64,000 nucleotides of DNA. Source: an uncultured Bacteroides sp. (lineage in GTDB: Bacteria > Bacteroidota > Bacteroidia > Bacteroidales > Bacteroidaceae). The translations under genes and the position numbers were made by a program. Position 1 is the stretch's first letter, and every line of letters begins with the position of its first letter. Positions 1-9,323 of this stretch are shown one piece after another. Where the stretch lies: contig CAMAFR010000002.1 in assembly GCA_945833835.1 (NCBI GenBank), positions 26,597 to 90,596 of the forward strand, read 5' to 3'. The notes below the pieces were generated by a model that searched no databases, was not told the origin of the DNA, and saw nothing but the letters and a program-made list of their open reading frames with translations.

Positions 1-1
1 G

Positions 2-1501
2 TTGCAGCTGGCGGAGTTTGCCATCTCTCATCTGTATGTGGACAACGTGGACGAGGACGGGCTGGTGGAGACAGCCATCGTCAGTATGCTGAAAAAGCTC
101 GACCCGCATTCTGTCTATTCTGATGCGGAAGAGGTGAAACGCCTGAACGAACCGTTGAAGGGGAATTTCGAAGGCATCGGCATCCAGTTCAATATGGCCT
201 CGGATACCCTGTTCATTATCCAACCCGTGTCGGGCGGACCTTCTGAGAAAGTGGGAATCCTGGCAGGTGACCGCATTGTGCAGGTCAATGATACGTTGAT
301 AGCCGGTGTGAAAATGACCACCGATGAGATTATGCGCCGCCTTCGGGGAAAGAAAGGTACGACGGTCGAGCTGAAAATCCTGCGTCGGGGAACACCCGAA
401 CTGATTCCGTTCACGGTAAAGCGTGATAAGATTCCTGTGTACAGTCTGGACGCTTCGTATATGGTCGATGCCACTATCGGCTATATCCGTATCAGCCGTT
501 TCTCGGCTACGACAGGAATGGAGTTCGCCGAGGCTTTGCGCAAATTGCAGGCACAGGGCATGCAAGACTTGATTCTGGATCTGCAAGGCAACGGGGGCGG
601 TTATCTGAACGCCGCCATTGAGGTGGCCAACCAGTTTTTGGGCAAGAAAGAGCTGATTGTCTATACCGAAGGCCGGCGGAATCCGCGTGCCGAGTTCCAT
701 GCAGAAGGCAATGGCGTGTTTCCAGACGGACGTGTCATTGTTCTGGTCGATGAGTATTCGGCATCGGCCAGCGAGATTGTGGCAGGAGCCTTGCAGGATT
801 GGGACCGGGCGACGGTAGTGGGCCGGCGGTCATTCGGCAAAGGATTGGTGCAACGTCCGGTGGATTTGCCCGACGGGTCCATGATCCGCCTGACGGTGGC
901 GCGCTACTATACCCCTTCCGGACGTTGTATCCAGAAGCCGTATGAGAGCATCGAACAGTACAACCGTGACCTCATAGATCGGTATAACCGTGGCGAGATG
1001 CTGAGCGCTGACAGCATCCATTTCCCCGATTCGTTGAAGTTCAAGACCCTTCGCAAAGGACGTACTGTGTATGGGGGCGGTGGCATTATGCCCGACTGTT
1101 TTGTGCCTGTAGACACGACCTATTATACGAAAGGCTACCTGGAATTGCGGAACAAAGGTGTACTCGTACAGTTCAATCTCCAGCTGATGGACCGTTACCG
1201 TAGCAAGTGGCTGAAGCGATACCGGACGTTCGAGCGGTTTGATGCCGAATTTGAAGTGACGCCTGCCCTGCTGGATGAATTGCAGGCATTGGCCGGCAAA
1301 CTGGGAGCCGTTTACAAGGAAGAAGACTTTCAGACGGCACTGCCGCTCCTCAAGACACAGGTGAAAGCCCTTGTTGCCCGTGACTTATGGGACATGAGTG
1401 AGTATTTTCATGTCATCAACCGTTTGAACGACAGCATGGACAAGGCCGTCGAGTTGTTGAAGGAACAATCAGGAATGGCAGCCGCCAGCATGGAAAAATA
1501 A
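2..1501 (+). CDS. S41-family C-terminal processing peptidase, 5' end cut off by the window
   Basis: Secreted or periplasmic serine protease of the CtpA/tail-specific protease family. Visible parts, in order, are a PDZ domain (about residues 55-135 of the visible protein, with GIGIQF at its start), the S41 core with LDLQGNGGG, the SASASEI segment that carries the nucleophilic serine (about residue 253) and SFGKG with the catalytic lysine (about residue 280). A C-terminal region of about 170 residues follows. The reading frame is open to the left edge and the first in-frame codon is only TTG, so the true start and any signal peptide lie outside. It ends 136 bases before sdhC, which has its own promoter, so the two are probably separate transcripts. 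The family call is secure; the substrate is unknown. Confidence 0.9.
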   Translation: MQLAEFAISHLYVDNVDEDGLVETAIVSMLKKLDPHSVYSDAEEVKRLNEPLKGNFEGIGIQFNMASDTLFIIQPVSGGPSEKVGILAGDRIVQVNDTLIAGVKMTTDEIMRRLRGKKGTTVELKILRRGTPELIPFTVKRDKIPVYSLDASYMVDATIGYIRISRFSATTGMEFAEALRKLQAQGMQDLILDLQGNGGGYLNAAIEVANQFLGKKELIVYTEGRRNPRAEFHAEGNGVFPDGRVIVLVDEYSASASEIVAGALQDWDRATVVGRRSFGKGLVQRPVDLPDGSMIRLTVARYYTPSGRCIQKPYESIEQYNRDLIDRYNRGEMLSADSIHFPDSLKFKTLRKGRTVYGGGGIMPDCFVPVDTTYYTKGYLELRNKGVLVQFNLQLMDRYRSKWLKRYRTFERFDAEFEVTPALLDELQALAGKLGAVYKEEDFQTALPLLKTQVKALVARDLWDMSEYFHVINRLNDSMDKAVELLKEQSGMAAASMEK

Positions 1502-1536
1502 CCTTATTTTCCATTAAAGAATAATTTCTATAATTG

Positions 1537-1568
1537 TTTGTAATAACAATGGAAATTTCCTACATTTG
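1537..1568 (+). promoter_or_regulatory. Promoter of the sdh/frd operon
   Basis: TTTG at 1537-1540 and TACATTTG at 1561-1568 are separated by 20 bases. This fits the Bacteroidetes sigma-ABfr pattern TTTG-N19-21-TAnnTTTG. The sdhC ATG lies about 70 bases downstream. Confidence 0.7.
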
Positions 1569-1637
1569 CAAGTAACAAACGGAATTTTCTTCGAAAATCA
1601 TAGTTCTAACAATTAAATAATTTAAATTCAATCATTT

Positions 1638-2324
1638 ATGTGGTTAAGTAATTCATCTATTGGAAGGAAAGTGGTGATGAGTGTAACTGGTATCGCCCTT
1701 GTCCTGTTTCTGACATTTCACATGGCGATGAACTGTGTAGCTTTGGTCTCGGGCGAAGCATACAACATGGTCTGTGAGTTTCTGGGCGCCAACTGGTATG
1801 CTTTGGTGGCTACTGTAGGTTTGGCAGCACTGTTTGTGATTCACATCATTTACGCTTTCTGGCTGACCGTACAGAACCGTGCGGCCCGCGGTAGCGAACG
1901 TTACGCAGTCACTTCGACGCCGAAGAACGTGGAATGGGCCTCTCAAAACATGTTGGCATTGGGTGTCATCGTTATCCTTGGTGTGGCACTGCACCTTTTC
2001 AACTTCTGGTACAAAATGCAGTTTGCCGAAATCATCGGTAACCCGATGATGGGTGGTCTGCATGCAGCCGATGGCTATGGCTACATCCTGCAGACGTTCG
2101 GATGCCCCGTTTATTTTGTGCTCTACATCGTATGGCTGGTAGCCCTGTGGTTCCACCTGACCCACGGTTTCTGGAGTGCTATGCAGACACTGGGTTGGAA
2201 CAACACTCTTTGGATCAACCGTTGGAAATGCATCTCCAACATCTATTCTACCATCGTAGTGCTGGGATTCATGCTGGTGGCAGTCGTATTCTTCCTCAAG
2301 GGCCTTTGCTGCGGCGCTTGTTAA
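1638..2324 (+). CDS. sdhC: Succinate dehydrogenase/fumarate reductase cytochrome b subunit
   Basis: Membrane anchor of complex II, 228 aa, of the single-subunit b558 type found in Bacteroidetes and epsilon-proteobacteria. About five hydrophobic segments alternate with histidines that would ligate haem (for example in FHMAMN, VIHIIY, LHLFNF and WFHLTHGFWS). It passes electrons between the menaquinone pool and the iron-sulfur subunit. It is the first of three genes, followed 32 bases later by the flavoprotein start. In Bacteroides this enzyme works mainly as fumarate reductase in anaerobic energy metabolism, so frdC would be an equally good name. The direction of the reaction cannot be read from sequence. 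Confidence 0.93.
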   Translation: MWLSNSSIGRKVVMSVTGIALVLFLTFHMAMNCVALVSGEAYNMVCEFLGANWYALVATVGLAALFVIHIIYAFWLTVQNRAARGSERYAVTSTPKNVEWASQNMLALGVIVILGVALHLFNFWYKMQFAEIIGNPMMGGLHAADGYGYILQTFGCPVYFVLYIVWLVALWFHLTHGFWSAMQTLGWNNTLWINRWKCISNIYSTIVVLGFMLVAVVFFLKGLCCGAC

Positions 2325-2356
2325 TTAACGTGTAACTGATTAAATTGAAAAACATT

Positions 2357-4339
2357 ATGACTAAGATAATTGATTCTAAGATTCCTGAAGGCCCGATAGC
2401 TGAGAAATGGACTAATTATAAAGCTCATCAGAAATTGGTGAACCCGGCTAACAAACGTCGTTTGGATATCATCGTGGTTGGTACAGGTCTGGCCGGTGCG
2501 TCGGCTGCCGCCTCTCTGGGTGAAATGGGTTTCCGTGTGTTTAACTTCTGCATCCAGGATTCTCCCCGTCGTGCCCACTCTATCGCTGCACAGGGAGGTA
2601 TCAATGCCGCCAAGAACTATCAGAACGATGGTGACTCGGTTTACCGTCTGTTCTATGATACAGTGAAGGGTGGTGACTACCGTGCCCGTGAAGCCAACGT
2701 TTACCGTCTGGCCGAAGTTTCCAACAACATTATCGACCAGTGTGTGGCACAAGGCGTGCCGTTTGCCCGTGAATATGGAGGTACGCTTGCCAACCGTTCG
2801 TTTGGTGGTGCTCAGGTATCGCGTACGTTCTATGCCAAAGGACAGACCGGACAGCAGTTGTTGCTGGGCGCTTACTCAGCATTGAGCCGCCAGGTAGGTG
2901 CCGGTACGGTGAAGCTCTATACCCGTTATGAAATGGAAGATGTTGTCATCGTGGACGGTCGCGCCCGCGGTATCATTGCCAAAAATCTTGTGACCGGTAA
3001 GCTCGAACGTTTTGCCGCACACGCAGTGGTGATTGCTACCGGTGGTTATGGCAACGCTTACTTCTTGTCTACCAACGCAATGGCATGTAACTGTACGGCT
3101 GCTATGGCTTGCTACCGCAAGGGTGCATGGTTTGCCAACCCGGCTTATGTGCAGATTCACCCCACTTGTATCCCGGTACATGGCGACAAGCAGTCTAAAC
3201 TGACGTTGATGTCTGAATCACTCCGTAACGACGGACGTATCTGGGTGCCGAAGAAGATTGAAGATGCCAAAGCATTGCAGGCCGGTACCAAGAAAGGCAG
3301 TGATATTCCTGAAGAAGACCGTGACTACTATCTGGAACGCCGTTATCCGGCATTCGGTAACCTGGTTCCGCGTGACGTGGCTTCACGTGCTGCTAAGGAA
3401 CGTTGTGACAAAGGCTTTGGTGTCAACAATACCGGTCTGGCCGTCTTCCTCGACTTCTCTGAAAGTATCGAACGTCTGGGCATTGATGTCGTACGTCAGC
3501 GTTATGGCAACCTCTTCGATATGTACGAAGAAATCACCGATGTCAATCCGGGTCAGCTGGCCAACGAAATCAAGGGCGTGAAATATTATAACCCGATGAT
3601 GATTTATCCGGCTATCCACTATACGATGGGCGGTATCTGGGTTGACTATGAACTCCAGACTTCCATCAAGGGTCTGTTCGCTATCGGCGAATGTAACTTC
3701 TCTGACCACGGTGCCAACCGTCTGGGTGCCTCTGCATTGATGCAGGGTCTTGCCGATGGTTACTTCGTATTGCCTTATACCATCCAGAACTATCTGGCTG
3801 ACCAGATTACGGTTCCCCGCTTCTCTACCGACCTGCCCGAATTCGCAGCTGCAGAAAAGGCCGTACAGGACAAGATTGATCACCTGATGAACATCAAGGG
3901 TAAGAAGTCTGTAGACTCTATCCACAAGGAATTGGGTCACGTTATGTGGGAATATGTTGGTATGGGACGTACTGCCGAAGGCTTGAAGACCGGTTTGGCC
4001 AAGCTGAAAGAAATCCGCAAAGAATTTGAGACCCAGTTGTTCATTCCGGGTTCTAAAGAGGGCATGAACGTTGAGCTCGACAAGGCCATCCGCCTGCAGG
4101 ACTTCATTACGATGGGTGAGCTGATTGCGTACGATGCTTTGAACCGTAACGAATCGTGCGGTGGTCACTTCCGTGAAGAGTACCAGACCGAAGAAGGCGA
4201 AGCAAAACGCGACGACCAGAACTTCTTCTATGTGGCTTGCTGGGAATATCAGGGCAGTGATGAAAAGGCACCGACCTTGCTGAAGGAACCGTTGGTTTAT
4301 GAAGCTATCAAGGTACAGACCCGTAACTATAAATCATAA
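2357..4339 (+). CDS. sdhA: Succinate dehydrogenase/fumarate reductase flavoprotein subunit
   Basis: Catalytic FAD subunit of complex II, interconverting succinate and fumarate. About 660 aa from the ATG at 2357. A TTG at 2345 is also in frame, but the ATG gives the usual N-terminus. The sequence shows a Rossmann [10 protein letters not shown] motif near residue 40, HSIAAQGG near residue 74 (its histidine is the covalent FAD site in this family), the substrate-binding HPTCIPVHG region, and [11 protein letters not shown] near residue 451. Length and motifs match the Bacteroidetes/epsilon-proteobacterial group. It lies between the cytochrome b and iron-sulfur genes. Confidence 0.95.
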   Translation: MTKIIDSKIPEGPIAEKWTNYKAHQKLVNPANKRRLDIIVVGTGLAGASAAASLGEMGFRVFNFCIQDSPRRAHSIAAQGGINAAKNYQNDGDSVYRLFYDTVKGGDYRAREANVYRLAEVSNNIIDQCVAQGVPFAREYGGTLANRSFGGAQVSRTFYAKGQTGQQLLLGAYSALSRQVGAGTVKLYTRYEMEDVVIVDGRARGIIAKNLVTGKLERFAAHAVVIATGGYGNAYFLSTNAMACNCTAAMACYRKGAWFANPAYVQIHPTCIPVHGDKQSKLTLMSESLRNDGRIWVPKKIEDAKALQAGTKKGSDIPEEDRDYYLERRYPAFGNLVPRDVASRAAKERCDKGFGVNNTGLAVFLDFSESIERLGIDVVRQRYGNLFDMYEEITDVNPGQLANEIKGVKYYNPMMIYPAIHYTMGGIWVDYELQTSIKGLFAIGECNFSDHGANRLGASALMQGLADGYFVLPYTIQNYLADQITVPRFSTDLPEFAAAEKAVQDKIDHLMNIKGKKSVDSIHKELGHVMWEYVGMGRTAEGLKTGLAKLKEIRKEFETQLFIPGSKEGMNVELDKAIRLQDFITMGELIAYDALNRNESCGGHFREEYQTEEGEAKRDDQNFFYVACWEYQGSDEKAPTLLKEPLVYEAIKVQTRNYKS

Positions 4340-4432
4340 ATAAGTTCTTGGGTTTTTAGTTTCTGGACTGGAGCATGTCTTATAGGGTGCATATTCGATG
4401 ATCGGAAACTAAGAATGATAGAGCGAAAAACA

Positions 4433-4464
4433 GAGAGCCGGTAGCCGGAAAACAATCGGCTCTC
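4433..4464 (+). other. Intercistronic hairpin before sdhB
   Basis: GAGAGCCG (4433-4440) and CGGCTCTC (4457-4464) form an 8-bp stem with a 16-base loop, 21 bases before the sdhB ATG. There is no T-run, so it does not look like a terminator. It may affect mRNA processing or the ratio of the subunits. No TAnnTTTG box was seen in the 146-base gap, so sdhB is probably transcribed from the sdhC promoter. Confidence 0.4.
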
Positions 4465-4485
4465 AACTTAAAAACTTAACATAAT

Positions 4486-5241
4486 ATGGATAAAAATATA
4501 TCATTTACGCTGAAAGTTTGGCGTCAGAACGGACCGAAAGATAAAGGTCATTTCGATACATTCCAGATGAAGGACATTCCTGGTGATACTTCCTTCCTCG
4601 AAATGCTGGATATTTTGAACGAACAGTTGGTTGAAGGGGGTAAAGAACCTGTAGTATTTGACCACGACTGCCGCGAGGGTATCTGCGGTATGTGTTCATT
4701 GTATATCAATGGACATCCCCACGGACCTGCTACAGGAGCCACTACTTGCCAGATTTATATGCGCCGTTTCAAAGATGGTGATGTCATCACAGTAGAACCG
4801 TGGCGTTCGGCCGGTTTCCCCGTTATCAAGGACTTGATGGTGGACCGTACGGCATACGACAAGATTATGCAGGCAGGCGGTTTCGTCAGTGTTCGTACCG
4901 GTGCACCGCAGGACGCCAACGCCATCCTGATTCCGAAGCCTATTGCCGATGAGGCGATGGACGCAGCTTCTTGTATTGGCTGTGGTGCCTGTGTGGCAGC
5001 CTGCAAGAACGGTTCGGCCATGTTGTTCGTTTCAGCCAAGGTAAGCCAGCTCAATCTGTTGCCGCAGGGCAAACCCGAGGCACTGCGTCGTGCGAAGGCC
5101 ATGCTTTCCAAGATGGACGAATTGGGCTTCGGTAACTGTACCAACACGCGTGCTTGCGAAGCTGAATGTCCGAAGTGCGTTTCTATCAGCAACATTGCCC
5201 GTCTGAACCGTGACTTCATCAAAGCAAAACTGAAAGACTGA
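4486..5241 (+). CDS. sdhB: Succinate dehydrogenase/fumarate reductase iron-sulfur subunit
   Basis: Electron-transfer subunit of complex II, 251 aa. The N-terminal ferredoxin-like half carries the [2Fe-2S] cysteines in CREGICGMC (from about residue 62) with a further cysteine in GATTC. The C-terminal half carries [11 protein letters not shown] (about 163-173) and CEAECPKC (about 224-231) for the [4Fe-4S] and [3Fe-4S] clusters. It is the last gene of the operon and a strong terminator follows 36 bases after the stop. Confidence 0.95.
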   Translation: MDKNISFTLKVWRQNGPKDKGHFDTFQMKDIPGDTSFLEMLDILNEQLVEGGKEPVVFDHDCREGICGMCSLYINGHPHGPATGATTCQIYMRRFKDGDVITVEPWRSAGFPVIKDLMVDRTAYDKIMQAGGFVSVRTGAPQDANAILIPKPIADEAMDAASCIGCGACVAACKNGSAMLFVSAKVSQLNLLPQGKPEALRRAKAMLSKMDELGFGNCTNTRACEAECPKCVSISNIARLNRDFIKAKLKD

Positions 5242-5277
5242 TATTTTTAGCCTGAGCTTTTATTTGATAATCGATCC

Positions 5278-5317
5278 GAGAACCCGGTTGGTGTTATTCC
5301 GACCGGGTTCTCTTTTT
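5278..5317 (+). terminator. Rho-independent terminator of the sdh operon
   Basis: GAGAACCCGGT (5278-5288) pairs with ACCGGGTTCTC (5302-5312), an 11-bp stem followed by five T (5313-5317). Confidence 0.85.
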
Positions 5318-5548
5318 GCTGCTGCCCTCCACGAAACATAGTATGAGGAATGACGGAAATGACGCTTCTACAACAGAAAATCAGGTTTGGACAGCTGCGT
5401 CAAGACACGTTTATGTCAAGCCACTCCTTATCTCTCTGTCCTTTTCAAAATGAGGGTTCTGTAATAGCTTACAAAACGTTACATTGTGTACGCAAACGGA
5501 TTATTTTCTAAAAGAAATTTAAAACTGATTGATTATTTCGGCGATTGC
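5318..5548. other. Gene-free stretch with no recognised content
   Basis: Lies between the sdh terminator and the promoter at 5549. It has no convincing ORF, RNA gene or repeat. Base composition falls to A+T-rich toward the right. Confidence 0.4.
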
Positions 5549-5579
5549 TTGCATATAAAATGGAAAGTGCATACATTTG
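5549..5579 (+). promoter_or_regulatory. Orphan promoter in front of a terminator hairpin
   Basis: TTG at 5549-5551 and TACATTTG at 5572-5579 are 20 bases apart, a full match to the Bacteroidetes consensus. No ORF follows on the plus strand; the tyrS gene beyond is on the opposite strand. Confidence 0.6.
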
Positions 5580-5586
5580 CACCGTG

Positions 5587-5650
5587 ATTTTTTTCATAGT
5601 ATTAGATTTAAGGTTAACAAGGTTGGGAGAAAGCGTTCTCCCATTTTTTT
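5587..5650 (+). ncRNA. Candidate small RNA of about 60-65 nt
   Basis: The predicted transcript starts about seven bases after the TAnnTTTG box and ends at a hairpin, GGGAGAA (5625-5631) with TTCTCCC (5636-5642) and loop AGCG, followed by ATTTTTTT (5643-5650). The roughly 38 bases before the hairpin are A+T-rich and probably single-stranded. It has no ORF of useful length. A promoter directly coupled to an intrinsic terminator, with no gene between, is the usual signature of a small RNA. I do not recognise the family. Confidence 0.5.
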
Positions 5651-5680
5651 ACTGCTATGTGAATAGCGGTAGGAAAAACG

Positions 5681-5723
5681 AAAAAAGCGCGTCTTTTCCG
5701 AAAGGTTAAGGCGCGCGTTTTTT
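5681..5723 (-). terminator. Terminator of tyrS, possibly bidirectional
   Basis: GCGCGTCTT (5687-5695) pairs with AAGGCGCGC (5708-5716), with one G-U. An A-run at 5681-5686 gives the minus-strand T-tail. The T-run at 5718-5723 could also stop plus-strand transcription. Confidence 0.8.
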
Positions 5724-5751
5724 ATGGTCAAAAAATGGATGATATTACGGG

Positions 5752-7044
5752 TTATTTGGCAATGACCAGATAATAGTTCTTCTTGCCGCGTTGTACCAGC
5801 AGGTATTTTTCGTCCAGAAGGTCGGCAGCAGTGACGATTTGGTCAAATGCCTTCAGTTTCTCTTTGTTCATTGAGATGCCTCCACCCTGCGCCAGTTTGC
5901 GCATTTCTCCTTTTGAAGGGAAGATAGCGGCTTTTTCCGTAAACAAATCGACGGCTTTGACACCGGCTTCAAGATCGGCTTTGGCTACTTCAAATTGCGG
6001 GACACCTTCGAAGACAGCCAGCAATGTGTTTTCGTCCAGTTTCTTGAGACTCTCTGATGTAGCGTTGCCAAACAGGATACCCGAAGCCTCCACCGCAGCA
6101 TTGTAGTCTTCTTCTGAATGCACCATGATGGTCACTTCTTTTGCCAGTCGTTTCTGAAGGGCACGCAGGTGGGGAGCCTGTTCGTGTTCGGCCACCAGGC
6201 TGTCTATTTCTTCCTTGCCGATGGAAGTGAAGATCTTGATATAGCGCTTGGCATCCTCGTCGCTTACATTCAGCCAGAACTGGTAGAACTTATAGGGAGA
6301 GGTGTAGCGCGCATCCAGCCAGATATTTCCTGATTCGGTCTTACCGAATTTGCCACCGTCTGCTTTGGTAATGAGCGGGCAGGTCAAGGCAAATACTTCG
6401 CCGCCATTGGTACGTCGGATCAATTCGGCACCCGTGGTGATGTTGCCCCATTGGTCTGAGCCCCCCATTTGCAGCTTGCAGTTTTTGGTTTCGTACAGGT
6501 GCAGGAAATCGTATCCTTGTAGGAGCTGATAGGTAAATTCTGTAAATGACAGGCCGTCGCGTGCTTCTCCGTTCAGTCGTTTCTGCACCGAGTCTTTTGC
6601 CATCATGTAGTTCACAGTGATGTGTTTGCCGACGGTACGGGCGAAATCGAGGAACGTGAAATCCTTCATCCAGTCGTAGTTGTTTACCAATTCGGCGCGG
6701 TTGGGTGCATCGCTTTCGAAGTCAAGGAATTTGCCCAATTGTTTTTTGATACATTCCTGATTGTGGCGCAGGGTCTCCTCGTCCAGCAGGTTACGTTCTG
6801 CCGATTTGCCCGAGGGGTCTCCAATCATACCGGTTGCGCCGCCCACCAGAGCCAGAGGCTTGTGGCCGCAACGCTGGAAGTGACGGAGCATCATGATGCC
6901 GCACAAGTGGCCGATGTGCAGCGAGTCGGCTGTAGGGTCAATGCCGACGTAGGCGGTTACCATTTCTTTTTCCAGCAACTCTTCGGTACCCGGCATCATG
7001 GTGTGAACCATTCCGCGCCATGTTAATTCTTCTACAAAATTCAT
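5752..7044 (-). CDS. tyrS: Tyrosyl-tRNA synthetase
   Basis: Class I aminoacyl-tRNA synthetase that charges tRNA-Tyr, 430 aa, cytoplasmic. The HIGH signature is at residues 43-46 and the KMSKS-equivalent KFGKT near residue 231. The Rossmann fold with the tyrosine-binding YQLLQGYD and GGSDQWGNI segments is intact, and the C-terminal S4-like RNA-binding domain ends the protein. The start ATG is at 7042-7044. It has its own promoter just upstream and a terminator downstream, so it is probably a single-gene unit at the end of the rnpA-yidD-tatD group. Confidence 0.97.
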   Translation of the reverse strand: MNFVEELTWRGMVHTMMPGTEELLEKEMVTAYVGIDPTADSLHIGHLCGIMMLRHFQRCGHKPLALVGGATGMIGDPSGKSAERNLLDEETLRHNQECIKKQLGKFLDFESDAPNRAELVNNYDWMKDFTFLDFARTVGKHITVNYMMAKDSVQKRLNGEARDGLSFTEFTYQLLQGYDFLHLYETKNCKLQMGGSDQWGNITTGAELIRRTNGGEVFALTCPLITKADGGKFGKTESGNIWLDARYTSPYKFYQFWLNVSDEDAKRYIKIFTSIGKEEIDSLVAEHEQAPHLRALQKRLAKEVTIMVHSEEDYNAAVEASGILFGNATSESLKKLDENTLLAVFEGVPQFEVAKADLEAGVKAVDLFTEKAAIFPSKGEMRKLAQGGGISMNKEKLKAFDQIVTAADLLDEKYLLVQRGKKNYYLVIAK

Positions 7045-7073
7045 CGATTTGATATGTTAATTAAGTTGACGGG

Positions 7074-7104
7074 CAAAAATACGATTCTTTATCTGAATAA
7101 CCAA
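7074..7104 (-). promoter_or_regulatory. Promoter of tyrS
   Basis: Read on the minus strand: TATTTTTG (complement of 7074-7081), with TTG (complement of 7102-7104) 20 bases upstream. The upstream element lies just beyond the tatD stop codon, so the two genes are packed tightly. Confidence 0.65.
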
Positions 7105-7107
7105 TTT

Positions 7108-7743
7108 TTATAGCCTAAAAAAGAGTCGGCCGACGGTCTGCGCAAGTTCTTCTTCCAGTTGGTTTTCCGACTGTTTTCTGATGGTTGCCGCCCGTTGCAG
7201 CAGGCGGTGGATACTGGCCGTGCTGTCGTCTGTTTCGAGCAGCCAGCGGCCTGTTGGCATGGCGGCAAGAGTGTCTGTGGCATAGTGTTCGCCGAAGGAG
7301 AGGTAGCATCCTTGCCGCAACAGGCTTTGGCCCAGTTCTTTCTTCCCCCTGAAACCGTGAATAATCCAGGGTTGGCGGGCCCGGGAGTGCTGTCGGAGGG
7401 CAATGAGTTCGGCGGTCGCTTTCACGTTGTGTATGATGAGGGGCAACCGGTGTGCTTCAGAGCAGGCAATCATCCATCTGAAGGCCTGTTCCTGTAATGG
7501 GAAAGGCGTTGGGCAGCGTTTGTCCAGTCCTGTCTCGCCAAGGGCGATGACCCGTTGGTCGGTCAGACGGGTGCGTACCCATTCCTGTTGTGCGGTGAGA
7601 TTGTCTTTTGTGAGCCACCAGGGATGGATGCCTACCGACAGATAGACAGCAGAAGCCGGTGGCAGAGGGTCTGTCATGTTGCAGCTCAGCAGGGCAGTTG
7701 TCGGGTCGGTCGGGAGGCGGTGGGTATGGCAGTCTATCAGCAT
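7108..7743 (-). CDS. TatD-family metal-dependent hydrolase
   Basis: Probable metal-dependent deoxyribonuclease of the TatD family (TIM barrel), about 211 aa from the ATG at 7741-7743. The start places the metal-binding DCHTH four residues in, as in other family members. Further motifs are SVGIHPWW, ALGETGLDKR with the conserved Glu and Asp, and IIHGFRGKK with a His. It is shorter than typical TatD proteins (about 255 aa); the shortening appears spread along the chain rather than a broken end. A longer frame reaches 7809, overlapping the yidD end, but lacks homology-like sequence. It sits 49 bases after yidD. Confidence 0.82.
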   Translation of the reverse strand: MLIDCHTHRLPTDPTTALLSCNMTDPLPPASAVYLSVGIHPWWLTKDNLTAQQEWVRTRLTDQRVIALGETGLDKRCPTPFPLQEQAFRWMIACSEAHRLPLIIHNVKATAELIALRQHSRARQPWIIHGFRGKKELGQSLLRQGCYLSFGEHYATDTLAAMPTGRWLLETDDSTASIHRLLQRAATIRKQSENQLEEELAQTVGRLFFRL

Positions 7744-7792
7744 GGCAGTGGGGGGAATAAGGTCAGAACTGTCTGATGAGGAAGTGGGAAAG

Positions 7793-8017
7793 TCAGGGCA
7801 CCGGGTCATAGCCTGAGCCTCCCCACGGGTGGCAGCGCAGCAGTCGTCTGAAGGTCAGATAAAGCCCTTTCAGAGGGCCATGCTTGCGTAACGCCTCTAT
7901 GGCGTATGCCGAGCAGGTGGGCGTGAAACGACACGAAGGCGGAGTGAAGGGGGAGATGCAATGGCGGTAAAAGTGTATGGGCAGCAGCAACAGCCACACC
8001 AGTAAGTTTCGTATCAT
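7793..8017 (-). CDS. yidD: Membrane protein insertion efficiency factor YidD
   Basis: Small (74 aa) protein that assists YidC-dependent insertion at the inner membrane. It has an N-terminal hydrophobic, amphipathic segment, then the family signature [15 protein letters not shown] and [11 protein letters not shown] near the C-terminus. Its ATG overlaps the rnpA stop by four bases, the classical rnpA-yidD coupling. Confidence 0.95.
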   Translation of the reverse strand: MIRNLLVWLLLLPIHFYRHCISPFTPPSCRFTPTCSAYAIEALRKHGPLKGLYLTFRRLLRCHPWGGSGYDPVP

Positions 8018-8397
8018 AGGCGTTCGGCAGTCAGTTGCAGCAGTTTCTTAACCTTTTCTTCCACCTCATGGGTGGGATGCAACTCATTGTCCAGCCAGAT
8101 GAAGGCCAGCAGCAGTTTCCGGTTGGTTTGTTGCAGCGGTTCGGCCAACACATCGCGGTGCAGGCGGTAGGCCTCCCGCAACTGCCGTTTCACGCGGTTG
8201 CGTTTGACCGCCCGTTTGAACCGTTTCTTGGGGACGCTGAACAATACCGAGAGCGTAGGCAGACAGTCGCCCTCTACGGGCAGATATACAATCCGTAGCG
8301 GAAAAGCCGGCATTGATTTGCTTCCGCCTGCAAACAGCCGTTCAATCAGTGTCCGGCTGCACAGCCGTTCGGTCTTGTGAAAAGTATATTCTGACAT
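8014..8397 (-). CDS. rnpA: Ribonuclease P protein component
   Basis: Protein cofactor of RNase P, which trims the 5' leader of pre-tRNA. About 127 aa from the ATG at 8395-8397 ([12 protein letters not shown]). A longer frame to 8481 exists, but the extra residues do not resemble the family and would place the start close to the promoter box. The arginine/lysine signature [18 protein letters not shown] is present and intact. Overlaps yidD by four bases. Confidence 0.93.
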   Translation of the reverse strand: MSEYTFHKTERLCSRTLIERLFAGGSKSMPAFPLRIVYLPVEGDCLPTLSVLFSVPKKRFKRAVKRNRVKRQLREAYRLHRDVLAEPLQQTNRKLLLAFIWLDNELHPTHEVEEKVKKLLQLTAERL

Positions 8398-8480
8398 GTT
8401 TGTTCTTTTGTTAACAGGTTGGCCGTCGGAAACGGGAAGGCCAGGGGATGCCGTTTTCCCGTTCGTATGGACAATAAACA

Positions 8481-8535
8481 ACCGGAGTTTTCGTTTTGCA
8501 AAGTTATAAACTTTATGCAGACAGAAAACTCCGGT
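8481..8535 (-). promoter_or_regulatory. rnpA promoter enclosed in an inverted repeat
   Basis: On the minus strand TAACTTTG (complement of 8499-8506) is the -7 box for rnpA. It sits inside the 31-base loop of a perfect 12-bp inverted repeat (8481-8492 with 8524-8535). The repeat follows the hemD stop by 37 bases, so it could also serve as the end of the upstream transcript, although the T-tail is weak. Confidence 0.5.
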
Positions 8536-8572
8536 CAGTACTAAAAAAAGAGATCAGCCAATAAGTGGCCTT

Positions 8573-9319
8573 TTATTTGTTGTTCTTGGCAATGAACATA
8601 TCCAGAGCGGCGGGCATAGACGGAGCCTCAGCCGAAGGAGCTTCGAGATCCAGACGCAGGCCTGCGTCTTTCACTGCTTTGGCAGTAGTGGGACCGAAGC
8701 TGCCGATGGCGATTTCTTTCTGTTCAAAATCGGGGAAATTCTTTTTCAAGGCTTGGATGCCGGCAGGACTGAAGAAAACCAGCATGTCGTAATCGAATTT
8801 CTCATCGGCTGTGAAATCATTGCTCACCGTGCGGTACATCACCGCTTCGGTGTGCTGTATCTTGTTCTGGTCCAGCAAATCCTTGATCTCGTCATTGTGT
8901 ACGTCCGACATGGGGATGAAGTATTTCTCGGCGGGGTGTTTCACAATAATCGGCAGCAGGTCGATGAATTTGCCGGTCTTGCCGAAAAATACCTTCCGCT
9001 TGCGGTATTGGACATATTTCTGAATGTACAATGAAACGGTTTCCGACGTGCAGAAATATTTCATGGTTTCTGGAATGGTGACACGTAGTTCGGTACACAG
9101 ATTGAAGAAATGATCAATGGCATGTCGTGACGTGAACACAATGGCCGTATGATCCAGAATGGACACTTTCTGCTGTCTGAACTCTTTCGGAGTTACACTT
9201 TCCACTTTGATGAACGGGCGGAAATCAATTTCCACCCCGTATTTCTCAGCGATGTCGAAATATGGAGATTTCTCTGAAGTAGGCTTTGGCTGAGAAACCA
9301 GAACTTTCTTTATCTTCAA
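8573..9319 (-). CDS. hemD: Uroporphyrinogen-III synthase
   Basis: Cyclises hydroxymethylbilane to uroporphyrinogen III in tetrapyrrole synthesis; cytoplasmic, 248 aa. The fold has two alternating alpha/beta domains. The segments VSQPKP at the N-terminus, VFTSRHAIDHF, YFCTSETV and AIGSFGPTTAKAV near the end are typical of the Bacteroidetes form. The start is a TTG (complement of 9317-9319) that gives MKIKKVLVSQPKP; no ATG is available in a sensible place. It begins four bases after the DUF4271 gene. Confidence 0.88.
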   Translation of the reverse strand: MKIKKVLVSQPKPTSEKSPYFDIAEKYGVEIDFRPFIKVESVTPKEFRQQKVSILDHTAIVFTSRHAIDHFFNLCTELRVTIPETMKYFCTSETVSLYIQKYVQYRKRKVFFGKTGKFIDLLPIIVKHPAEKYFIPMSDVHNDEIKDLLDQNKIQHTEAVMYRTVSNDFTADEKFDYDMLVFFSPAGIQALKKNFPDFEQKEIAIGSFGPTTAKAVKDAGLRLDLEAPSAEAPSMPAALDMFIAKNNK

Positions 9320-9323
9320 TGTC

